Source: Anodontia alba
Lineage: Eukaryota > Mollusca > Bivalvia > Lucinida > Lucinidae
Direction of reading: 5' to 3'
Assembly (NCBI GenBank): GCA_964016985.1
Contig: OZ024823.1
Location: forward strand, 40,582,264-40,646,263
DNA length: 64,000 nucleotides
Shown: positions 48,601 to 58,277 of the stretch, in pieces
Layout of the letters: each line of letters opens with the position of its first letter
Position numbering within the stretch: position 1 is the first letter of the stretch
Made by a program: the position numbers and the translations under genes
Notes under the pieces: model-generated
Seen by the model: only the letters and a program-made list of their open reading frames with translations
What the model was told of the DNA's origin: nothing
The model's database searches: none

Positions 48601-49839
48601 ACTCGAATACACTCCCCACCATCTCGGGGGGGGGGGGGGTGGGGGGTGGGATTTTGAAAAACCACCTGAGCTGTACTGTATTTTGTAGGTCTTTCATTTG
48701 ACCTTGTCCTCAAAACATGCCATGATCATAGTCCAAAATGTCTGTATTCTGTAATCAATTGTAAATTCTATTATTAGGAAACTTCACTTTTTAGATCAAC
48801 AATTTATGTAATAGGCATATTATTTCTATAGATGAGATAGTATCTTCCAATCCGTTCATTGACTGAGACTATAGTGGGGCGGAGCTGGAATGGATGGCTC
48901 ATATAGATAGCAGATAGGTTTGCACATAGATCTAATACGGTGATCTACGGTAATTTTGAAATTTAATAAGTGCGTTTACCCAGTACATTTACGGCAGTGA
49001 ACATATTTGTTGCTATGTTTGATTCCGGGACATCTTGGCCCCTAACTAACTGGGCACCTAGCAAACTTGGCCCCTAACCAACTTGGCCCCTATAAACTCG
49101 GTCCCCGATAAACTCGACCCCTAAAAGTATTGTTTCATTTGGTGGATAGTTGCACTGTATTTAAACACAAGATATTTTGTCTGTCCCCAAAACATGCCGT
49201 GATCAAAGTTCAAAACGTCTGTAATCAACTGTAAATTATATTAAGAAACTTTATTTTTTTAGATCAACAATCTATGTAATAGGCATATTATTTCTATAGA
49301 TGAATATTGTCCTCCAATCCGTTCAATGACTGAGACTATAATGGGGTGATGCTGGAATGGATGGCTCATTTAGATAGCAGATAGGTCTGCGCATAGGTCT
49401 AATACGGTGATCTATGGTAATTGATAAAATTTAATAGTTATGTTTACCCAGTACATTAATAGCAATGAATATATTTGTTGCCGTGTTTCATTCGCAAAAA
49501 AAGAAAAAAGCTTAATGTACATAACGATAACACGCTTGTTAACTGTAATGCTATTTTGAGGCTGTAAAAATGGCGATTTACAGATGAAAAATGCTGATGA
49601 CAGTTGCTCTAACAAGTACCCACAATATATGTTTTAGAGCAGATATAAGAAAGTCGTTTACCCCGTAAACCTCACTTTCCCCAATATAAAGTGGGATTTA
49701 CAGGGGTGTTCATATCGTAGACTTGTAAAGAGGTGATATGCAGATTGGCGGAGGCTGTGGGTTAGTATTACATATTATTCATTGAGCAAAGAGATCATTC
49801 AGATTTCCGTATAAACATATCTGCTTTGTGTTTACCATA

Positions 49840-50437
49840 TGTTATATAACAGGGTGTTCAATTGTTTTAAACAACATGTTTACTATGTTTCCATAAATAG
49901 CTTTATTTACAATGTTTCCAAAAATAACTTTCTGGAATGTTCAACATGTTTACAATAACATGATGTTTACGTCCTTGATTCTGGACTGAGTTCTTTTTGG
50001 AATGTCATGGAAGATTTAGAAGTTTCTTGATTGGAACTGGAAAATAAGAGATGCTTGTAGAAAATTCTTTTTCTAGAACCTTCTTTGATATTATATAAGG
50101 AGAACAGATTTTCATCTGGGCATCTTTGTATACTTTCACTGGAAATTATTCTATACTGGATTACTTTAGTATTTTATTCATTCTGGACTTAAATTCTGAA
50201 TTCAGGAACATTAAATTGTGGGATCAGAAACTGATATTCAAAGGATTTGTTTTATAAATTCTCATGGATTATTTCAGAGGGACTTTGTGACATAAACTTG
50301 AAAGGTACTGTCTACTTACATTCTTCTGTTTTGAATCTTGTCTTATTTTTTTTTTTTGTGAATAAATATTGTTAATAACTTAAAGCTTGTTGCTGGTTTC
50401 ACTTTCATTTCTTTCTCGTTACGCCTGGCTCGTAACA
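49840..50437 (+). repeat. Left LTR
   Basis: It starts TGTTATATAACAGG and ends GGCTCGTAACA (TG...CA). A TATATAAGG box lies at 50092-50100 and AATAAA at 50361-50366. It differs from the right LTR by a two-base T-tract length difference and one C/G substitution. Confidence 0.95.
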
Positions 50438-50442
50438 GAAAT

Positions 50443-50460
50443 TGGGGGCTCGTCCGGGAT
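50443..50460 (+). other. Primer-binding site, tRNA-Pro type
   Basis: TGGGGGCTCGTCCGGGAT begins five bases after the left LTR. This 18-mer is the classical sequence complementary to the 3' end of tRNA-Pro. Confidence 0.85.
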
Positions 50461-50688
50461 CGAACATTTTCTTGAGCTAAAACAAGTTTGAGCTTTTTAA
50501 AGAAAACAAATATTGATTTTTAAGGAAAAAAAAAATATTTGTTTGCTATAAAACAAGTACTGACTTTTAAAAAATCTCAGTAAATATAAAAATATTTGTT
50601 TCATAAAAAGCAAGTATTGACTTTTGAAAAATATCAATAAATAAACTCTGATTGAAAATCTACTTGATAAAACCAGCAAAAAGCAATC

Positions 50689-52545
50689 ATGTCATTTGAC
50701 CTTCAAGCTTTTATCACTGCGCCTTCGCAGGAGCTGTTAGATTTGGCCAAAAAGTCTGATTTGTTGGATATTGCTGCTCACTATGAATTGACTACCGTCA
50801 ACAAGTCCATGTTAAAACAGGAAATAAAAAATATTTTGGTTCAATTTTTGGTTGATAAGGAAATTCTTGATTCTTCTGCTTTGTCTCTTGTTCTCGTAAC
50901 TCAGACAGGTTTGCATATACGAGAGCTTGAAATTCAGAAGCAAATTGAGTTAGAAAAATTAAGATTAGAACAAGAAAGACAAATGCAGAAGGAAAGAATG
51001 GAAATGGAAGAAAGAGTGCAGAAAGAAAGAATGGAAATGGAAGAGAGGGAGAAAGAAAAAGAAAGACAAATGCAGATAGAAAGGGAAAAATTAAAATTTG
51101 ATACAGAATTAAGAATGAAAGAATTAGAAATGCAAAATATGACGGTAAAACGGCAACCTTTAGACTCTGGCGTTCATTTTGACATTACCAAACACATCAG
51201 ATTAGTTCCCCCTTTTCAAGAAAAAGAGGTTGACAAATATTTTCTTCATTTTGAAAAAGTAGCAGAAAATTTAAAATGGCCAAAGGAGCATTGGACCTTG
51301 CTTTTGCAAAGTGTTATAATTGGGAAGGCTCGAGAAATTTATACTCAGCTGACTGTCCAGCAGAGCTCCAGTTATGATACTGTAAAGGAATTAATTCTTA
51401 AGGCTTATGAGTTGGTCCCTGAGGCTTACAGGCAAAAATTTAGGAACTGTAAGAAAGAAAATGAGCAGACCCATGTAGAATTTGCTAGAACTAAAGAACA
51501 GTTATTTGATAGGTGGTGCTCTTCAAAGAAAATTGGCTCCGATCATGAAAAACTTAGGCAGCTCATGCTTGTAGAGGAGTTCAAAAGGTGCATAAATTCA
51601 GACATTAAGTCCTTTTTAGATGAGAAACAGGTTGAAACTTTGGAAGCTGCAGCTCGACTTGCAGATGATTATGCTTTAACACATAAAGTTTCCTTTATTA
51701 ATAAGTCAAATCCCTCTAGAAGACCATTTTTCCCACATTCAGGATCCAAACATAGTCCTAGTAATCCACCTGGTAGTCATAGCCAAACAATTACTCCCAA
51801 ACCCAAACCTTCTGGTGAAAATAAAGATCAAAATCCCTTATCTCAATCAATTTGCAATTATTGCAAAAGGACAGGTCATATTATATCTGAATGTTTACAT
51901 TTGAAAAGAAAGAAAGAAAAACAAGAGGGGCTTAAACCTACTGGCCTTACCTCTTTACGGTCAAAACCACAGTCATGTGTTAAGGAGGAAGATCCTATCC
52001 AGACCGAAAGGCCTGAGACTGATTCTGTTATGGAGATTTATGAACCATTCTTATCAGATGGTTTTGTGTCACTAAATAGTGACTATGCCCAGTCTACCCC
52101 AATTAAAATCTTACGAGATACTGGAGCTTCTCAATCCCTTATTTTAGCAGATACTCTGCCTTTTTCTGAGAAGACTTCTTCTGGGACAAGTGTCCTTATT
52201 CAGGGTGTAGAGTGTGGATTTGTTAATGTTCCTCTTCATAACATTTATTTATCCTCAGACTTGGTAACTGGTTTAGTGGCTGTTGGTATTCGACCTTCTT
52301 TACCTTTTAAAGGTGTTCACTTACTGTTAGGCAATGACTTAGCAGGAGATAAGGTTGTGGTAAATCCACTTTTGACTACTATACCTTGTCTTGATCAGCC
52401 ACCTGATCCCATTGAACAGGAAATCCCTGATCTGTACCCATCTTGTGCTGTAACAAGGGCCATGGCAAAGAAAGCAAAACAGAATGATGGGGAAATTGAT
52501 TTAACTGATACCTTTTGGGTCAGTCTTTTACAGACGAGATTATAA
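50689..52545 (+). CDS. Gag-protease polyprotein of the gypsy element
   Basis: 618 residues. A Glu/Lys/Met-rich coiled coil (about 80-150) is followed by a capsid-like helical region (about 160-345, with FEKVAENLKWPKEHW and YRQKFRNCKKENEQTHVEFA patterns resembling SCAN/capsid folds). A single CCHC zinc knuckle (CNYCKRTGHIISEC) lies at about 389, and an aspartic protease with DTGA at about 476 and LLGNDLAGDKV near the end of the fold. Pol begins in the -1 frame within the last 31 nt, so a ribosomal -1 shift is expected. I saw no textbook slippery heptamer. Intact, without stops. Confidence 0.9.
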   Translation: MSFDLQAFITAPSQELLDLAKKSDLLDIAAHYELTTVNKSMLKQEIKNILVQFLVDKEILDSSALSLVLVTQTGLHIRELEIQKQIELEKLRLEQERQMQKERMEMEERVQKERMEMEEREKEKERQMQIEREKLKFDTELRMKELEMQNMTVKRQPLDSGVHFDITKHIRLVPPFQEKEVDKYFLHFEKVAENLKWPKEHWTLLLQSVIIGKAREIYTQLTVQQSSSYDTVKELILKAYELVPEAYRQKFRNCKKENEQTHVEFARTKEQLFDRWCSSKKIGSDHEKLRQLMLVEEFKRCINSDIKSFLDEKQVETLEAAARLADDYALTHKVSFINKSNPSRRPFFPHSGSKHSPSNPPGSHSQTITPKPKPSGENKDQNPLSQSICNYCKRTGHIISECLHLKRKKEKQEGLKPTGLTSLRSKPQSCVKEEDPIQTERPETDSVMEIYEPFLSDGFVSLNSDYAQSTPIKILRDTGASQSLILADTLPFSEKTSSGTSVLIQGVECGFVNVPLHNIYLSSDLVTGLVAVGIRPSLPFKGVHLLLGNDLAGDKVVVNPLLTTIPCLDQPPDPIEQEIPDLYPSCAVTRAMAKKAKQNDGEIDLTDTFWVSLLQTRL

Positions 52546-55451
52546 ATTCTCTTTCACCCAGCCTGTCTGGCAAGCAGACAGACTTAAGTGACAAGTCAGA
52601 GTCCAGTCATTACTCTTCAGTATTAAATGACCAAGGTCAAGGTCATGACTTGGTGTCAAGGTCACAACTTTGTAAGGAACAGCATAATGATCCTGAAATT
52701 TTGCCTTTGCTTGAAAGGGCTTTAGATGAGAAAGAAATAGATCAAGTCCCAGTCTGTTTTTATGTCAAAAATGACATTTTAATGAGAAAATGGCGTCCTC
52801 CTGATGTCTCAGCAGAAGACGAGTGGACTGTTAACCACCAAATAGTGGTTCCAAGGGTTTATCGCCCTGAAATTTTGAACTTGGCCCATGAGACTCCCAT
52901 GTCAGGTCATTTAGGTGTAAACAAGACCTATCACAAAATTCTTAACCATTTTTACTGGCCAGGGTTAAAATCTGACGTTTCTTAATTTTGTAAATCTTGC
53001 CATACGTGTCAGATGGTAGGAAAACCCAACCAGACAATACCAAAAGCTCATTTACAGCCCATACCTGCTTTTGATGAACCTTTTAGCAGAATAATTATTG
53101 ACTGTGTTGGTCCCTTGCCTAAAACCAAGGCAGGTCATGAGTATTTTCTCACTATAATGTGTGCTTCTACACGTTTCCCAGAAGCCATTCCACTTCGGAA
53201 TATTAAAACAAAGAATATTGTTAAGGCTTTGGTAAAGTTTTTCACATTTGTAGGCCTTCCAAAGTCTGTTCAGTCGGATCAGGGCTCAAATTTCATGTCA
53301 GGAATTTTTCAACAGGTCATGCATGAGTTGGGAATTACTCAATTTAAATCATCACCTTACCATCCTGAAAGTCAAGGTGCCCTTGAAAGATTTCATCAGA
53401 CACTGAAAAATATGATCAGGTCATACTGCTTTGACACTGAAAAAGATTGGGATGAAGGCATTCATTTGTTGTTGTTTGCCGTTAGAGAATCTGTTCAGGA
53501 ATCTCTTGGTTTCAGCCCATTTGAGCTGGTATTTGGCCACACTGTGCGTGGACCTTTGAAACTTTTGAAAGAGAAATTTCTCTCAAATGATGACAGTTCT
53601 CTGAACTTACTTCAGTATGTATCAGATTTTAAAGAGAGACTGTCTAAAGCTTGTGAGGCTGCTCGGACCAATCTTAAGTCAGCACAAAGGAAAATGAAAC
53701 GCTGGTATGATGAAAATGCAAAAGAAAGAAAATTCATGCCTGGAGATAGGGTACTTGCTCTTTTGCCTATTCCTGGCAAACCTTTGCAAGCCAGATATTA
53801 CGGCCCTTACACTGTAGATAAACAGATTAGTGATGTAAATTACATTGTTAACACTCCTGGGAGACGCAAACAAAAACAGTTATGTCATGTTAACATGCTT
53901 AAACAATACATAGATAGGGATAGCTCTTCTGTTACACCAATTAGTGTTGTTAGTTCAGTCCCTCAGGAACAAAGTGAAATGAACTCTGAAGACATGAACT
54001 TCATCAAATCTGATCCTGCTTCATCAAAACTTCAGAATTCTGACATTCTAAAGGATCTCGACCAGAAACTTTCACACCTAGATCTAGTCCAAAGAAAAGA
54101 ACTGAAACAGTTAATTTATCAATATGAACACTTATTTCCGGACATTCCTACAAGGACTGACAAAATTTATCATGATGTGAATGTTGAGGACTCACAACCT
54201 GTCAAACAACATCCATATAGAATGAACCCAACAAAACAAAAATATCTTAAGGAGGAAATTCAGTATTTGCTGGACAACGATTTCATTGAACCAAGTCAAA
54301 GTGAATGGAGTTCACCTTGCATTCTTGTGCCAAAACCTGATGGAACATATCGGATGTGCACCGATTACAGGAAGGTCAATAATTTGAGTAAAACAGACAC
54401 TTTTCCCATACCAAGAATGGATGACTGTATTGACAAAGTTGGAAATTCAAAATATATAACTAAATTTGATCTTCTGAAAGGATTTTGGCAAATTCCTCTC
54501 ACAGAAAGAGCCAAAGAGATCTCAGCATTTGTTACTCCTGATGGATTATATCACTATAAAGTAATGCCTTTCGGAATGAAAAACTCTCCAGCAACATTTC
54601 AACGCTTAATCAACACCATAATAGCTGGAATCGAGCATTGCGATGCTTACATCGATGATGCCATCATATACAGTGATGAATGGAATCACCATCTTGGAAC
54701 TATCAAAGCATTCTTTGATAAACTAAGTGAAGCAAAATTGACAATAAACCTTGCTAAAAGTGAATTCTGTCATGCAACTTTAACATTTCTAGGACATGTT
54801 GTGGGTCATGGTCAGGTTAAACCTATAGAGGCTAAAGTTGAAGCTATTTCAAATTTTCCGGTGCCCACAGGCAAAAGACAACTGATGAGGTTTCTTGGTA
54901 TGGCCGGTTATTACAGAAAATTCTGTAATAATTTTTCTGTCATTGCTGAGCCACTGACTAATTTACTTAGTAAAAGAATGAGGTTTAAGTGGACCAGTGA
55001 TTGTCAGAATGCCTTTGATAAACTGAAAGCCATACTGAGAAGTGAGCCGGTTCTCTTGGCACCGAATTTTAATAAAGAATTCAAGTTAGCAGTAGATGCG
55101 AGTGATGTTGGTGCAGGTGGTGTATTACTGCAAGAGGATGACAATGGTGTGGATCATCCAGTTTGTTACTTTTCCAAAAAGTTTAACAAACATCAAAAGA
55201 ATTATTCTACAGTAGAGAAAGAATGTTTGTCTCTCATTCTTGCTCTTCAACATTTTGAAGTTTATCTGACTTCTTCGTCCTCACCTATTGTTGTTTTCAG
55301 TGATCACAATCCACTGACTTTCATCCATAAGATGAAAAACAAGAATCAGAGGTTGCTCAGATGGAGTCTGTTGTTACAGGAATACAATCTTGACATCAGG
55401 CATATCAGGGGAAAAGATAATATTATTCCTGATGCCTTGTCCAGAGCATGA
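52515..55451 (+). CDS. Pol polyprotein (INT-RT-RNase H) with one in-frame stop
   Basis: This frame runs from the gag overlap to 55451 with a single TAA at 52983-52985, inside the integrase HHCC finger between the His pair (GHLGVNKTYHK) and FCKSCHTCQ. Numbered from 53013, the integrase core has D30, D89 and E125 (D,D-35-E). A GPY/F-like module (YYGPYTVDK) follows. The RT carries YIDD at about 546, and RNase H carries DASDVGAGG at about 695 with SDHNPL later; it ends in PDALSRA. Integrase lies upstream of RT. Apart from the stop it looks complete. No chromodomain was seen. Confidence 0.9.
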
Positions 55452-55575
55452 TGTCTTGATCTGTGGTTTCCTGTAACTTGCTGTATATAAGATAATAATT
55501 GCCTTTATCAGTATTTTATTTTATGATAATTTTATGGCAAAAGAAAGCTTTATTACATAAATCTTTCTTTTCCCT

Positions 55576-55587
55576 GAAGAGGGGAAG
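55576..55587 (+). other. Polypurine tract
   Basis: gaagaggggaag lies directly before the right LTR. Confidence 0.85.
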
Positions 55588-56183
55588 TGTTATATAACAG
55601 GGTGTTCAATTGTTTTAAACAACATGTTTACTATGTTTCCATAAATAGCTTTATTTACAATGTTTCCAAAAATAACTTTCTGGAATGTTCAACATGTTTA
55701 CAATAACATGATGTTTACGTCCTTGATTCTGGACTGAGTTCTTTTTGGAATGTCATGGAAGATTTAGAAGTTTCTTGATTGGAACTGGAAAATAAGAGAT
55801 GCTTGTAGAAAATTCTTTTTCTAGAACCTTCTTTGATATTATATAAGGAGAACAGATTTTCATCTGGGCATCTTTGTATACTTTCACTGGAAATTATTCT
55901 ATACTGGATTACTTTAGTATTTTATTCATTCTGGACTTAAATTCTGAATTCAGGAACATTAAATTGTGGGATCAGAAACTGATATTCAAAGGATTTGTTT
56001 TATAAATTCTCATGGATTATTTCAGAGGGACTTTGTGACATAAACTTGAAAGGTACTGTCTACTTACATTCTTCTGTTTTGAATCTTGTCTTATTTTTTT
56101 TTTGTGAATAAATATTGTTAATAAGTTAAAGCTTGTTGCTGGTTTCACTTTCATTTCTTTCTCGTTACGCCTGGCTCGTAACA
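55588..56183 (+). repeat. Right LTR
   Basis: TGTTATATAAC...CGTAACA, with AATAAA at 56107-56112. About one substitution from the left LTR. Confidence 0.95.
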
Positions 56184-56187
56184 CATA

Positions 56188-57056
56188 ATGGTATAAAGAG
56201 AAAACAAATCGTGTATTGAATAGTGGATTTATTACAAAAGAAAACACCATGACTTTTTTCTAACAATGCAGTACATGTAAGAAAAGAACAAATGAGCTAT
56301 GACACAAGATACTGGTAGTTTTCATCCCGTCCGTAAAGTCATTATTCAAATGCGCATGCTCAGCCATTTAGTGGAGTTCGATGTCTGATTCTTGGTCTAA
56401 ATCTGACTGACTGCTCAGATTTTTATTGCTACCAGGCAACTAAGTCACATAGAGGCAGTACCTGGTCTAAACCGTCGTCTTGTTTTATACTAGCAAAGGC
56501 TGTGGTGAGACTGTGCGCTGTTTGCATATTCGATAAGCACCATTATCCCATGTGCTGGCTCAAATAATGCACGTTTCATGGCAATGCAAGACTTTGAAAG
56601 AACAAATAATACATGTTTTATGACAATGCGGCATATGCAAAAAAAAAAAAATGTACATGTTTCATGACAATGGTGCACAAATAAGAAATGAGCAAGTAAT
56701 GCACGTTTAAGGAAATACATTCATCTGCGCCTGCAAAGATCCAAGTGGCTGCGCATGTCAATATACTAGAAATAAAAATGTGGCTGTGAAAATGAAAAAA
56801 AAAAAGAATAAAAAAATCGGATTAAAATATAATTAAATTAGATAATTATGCGTCAAGCAAAGACTCAGATCAGTCTGTACTTCAGTGCAGTCTGTTAAGA
56901 GTCTTTGATCACACTCATTAACGCATATAAGATCTAACTTAAAATAATATTATAACACTGAAGATAATAGATAGAGATACATGTATTATATTTTAAAATA
57001 TGCAGACTGATAATATGTTCATGTTAAAACATCATTAATAATCATTAATAAATATT
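56188..57056. other. E3 interior, right part
   Basis: Non-coding. It holds a short repeat of gcacgtttcatg(g/a)caatg(c/g) type (56568-56710) and the segment shared with E2 (agactcagatcagtctgtac ... ataatcattaataaatatta). Confidence 0.6.
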
Positions 57057-57172
57057 AGGGGCCAAGTTGGTAAGGGACCGAGTTTGTTAGGGGCTGCGTT
57101 TGTGTGGGCTGAGTTGGTTAGGGGCCGAATTTGTAGGGCCGAGTTTGTTAGGGGCCGAGTTGTCCAGTATCC
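57057..57172 (+). repeat. Terminal minisatellite of E3 (right)
   Basis: Units ggggccaagttggtaaggga, ggccgagtttgttag and variants, six to seven copies, closing with gttgtccagtatcc. Confidence 0.8.
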
Positions 57173-57180
57173 CTATGTTT

Positions 57181-58161
57181 CATTGGCAAAAAAGCTTAAT
57201 GTACATTATGATAACACGCTTGTTAACTGCAATGCTATTTTTTTGAGGCTGTAAAAATGGCGATTTTCAGATGAAAAATTTCATGAAGATTGTTCTAACA
57301 AGTACCCACAATATATATTTTGAGCAGAAATAAGAAAGTCTTTTACCCCGGTAAATATCACTTTTCCCAATATAAAGTGGGATTTACAGGGGTGTTCAAA
57401 TCCTAGGCTTGTAAAGAGATGATATATGTAGATTGGCAGAGACTGTGGGTTAGTATTACAGATTATTCATTGAGCAGAGAGATCGTTCAGATTTCCAGAT
57501 AAACACATTTATTTTATGTTTATTTTAAGTGTTTACCATAATGGTATAAGGATAAAACAAATTGTGTCTTGAATAACTGATTTATTACAAAAGGAAGCAA
57601 CAATATAATAACCATGATTTTATTCCAATAATGCAGCACATGTAAGAAAAGAACAAATGAGCTGTGACACAAGGTAATGGTACTTTTCGTTCTCCTAAAA
57701 GTCATTCTTCAAATGCACATGCTCAGCCATTTAGTGGAGTTAAATGTATAATCCTTGGTCTAAACCATCGTCTAGTTCTATACTATATATGTGCAAAGGC
57801 TCTGATAAGACAGCGCGGATGCGTAGGCACGCCTGAGCCTTCGCTGTTCGCATATGCTATAAGCACCATTAAGACAATTAAGCAGCTGCGCATGTCTATA
57901 CAATAAAAATGTGGCTATGATAATGAAAAAAAAATCAGATGAAAATAAAATTAAATCAGATATACGCCATGCAAAGGCTCAGATCAGCCTGTACTTCAGT
58001 GCAGTCTATTAAGAGTCTTCGATGACACTCAATAACTCATATAAGCTCTAACTTAAAATAACAGTGAAGATAATAGATAGAGAGACATGATTTATATATA
58101 AAATATGCAGACCGATAATATGTTCATGTTAAAACATCATTAATAATCATTTATAAATATT
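57181..58161. other. E2 interior, right part, with the unoccupied gypsy target
   Basis: It continues the E2 sequence broken at 49020 (tatgtttcattggcaaaaaa). The stretch gtgtttaccataatggtataa at about 57531-57551 corresponds to the two flanks of the gypsy element in E3 joined with a single CATA. Confidence 0.75.
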
Positions 58162-58277
58162 AGGGGCCGACTTGGTAAGGGGCCGAGTTTGTTAGGGGCT
58201 GAGTGTGGGGGCCGAGTTGGTTAGGGGCCGACTTTGTTAGGGACCGACTTTGTTAGGGGCCGAGTTGTCCAGTATCC
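58162..58277 (+). repeat. Terminal minisatellite of E2 (right)
   Basis: ggggccgacttggtaa, ggggccgagtttgtta, ggggccgagttggtta and similar units, closing with gttgtccagtatcc. Confidence 0.85.

Larger units (their letters stand above)
45455..48678. mobile_element. Tc1/mariner-like non-autonomous element
   Basis: The ends CAGTACAGCTCAAGTGG...CAAAATC and GATTTTG...CCACCTGAGCTGTACTG are inverted (about 29 bp, one or two mismatches). They are flanked by TA (45453-45454 and 48679-48680); the uninterrupted relative at 49168 reads acaagatattttgt, confirming the TA target. CAGT ends with a TA duplication are typical of Tc1/mariner. No transposase ORF was found in 3.2 kb. Confidence 0.75.
49840..56183 (+). 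mobile_element. Ty3/gypsy LTR retrotransposon, Gmr1-like order
   Basis: A complete element: 598-bp left LTR, primer-binding site, gag-protease ORF, pol with integrase before reverse transcriptase and RNase H, polypurine tract and 596-bp right LTR. It is flanked by CATA (49836-49839 and 56184-56187); the E2 interior at about 57531-57550 is the unoccupied version (taccataatggta). The PR-INT-RT-RH order is that of the Gmr1 clade rather than usual gypsy (PR-RT-RH-INT). No envelope-like ORF exists between pol and the right LTR. Confidence 0.92.
49021..57172. mobile_element. Element E3 (inner), same family as E2, split by a gypsy element
   Basis: It starts gattccgggacatcttggcc, ends ccgagttgtccagtatcc, and is flanked by a perfect 8-bp duplication ctatgttt (49013-49020 and 57173-57180). 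Without the LTR retrotransposon it is about 1.8 kb. E2 and E3 share their interiors (e.g. ttagatcaacaat(t/c)tatgt, cttaatgtacat, aaacatcattaataatcatt), so E3 inserted into an older copy of itself. Confidence 0.85.
45304..58277. mobile_element. Element E2 (outer), split by two later insertions
   Basis: It begins gattccgggacatcttggcc and ends ggccgagttgtccagtatcc, inverted ends each followed by a minisatellite of about 16-bp units (GGGGCCGAGTTTGTTA). It sits inside a LINE with an 8-bp duplication differing at one base: gacagctg (45296-45303) and gtcagctg (58278-58285). Removing the insertions at 45455-48678 and 49021-57172 leaves about 1.6 kb with no ORF, so it is non-autonomous. An 8-bp duplication would suit hAT-, P- or Merlin-type transposases. 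Confidence 0.8.

Noticed and set aside
55452..55587. Envelope gene for the gypsy element
   Set aside because: Only 136 bp separate pol from the right LTR.
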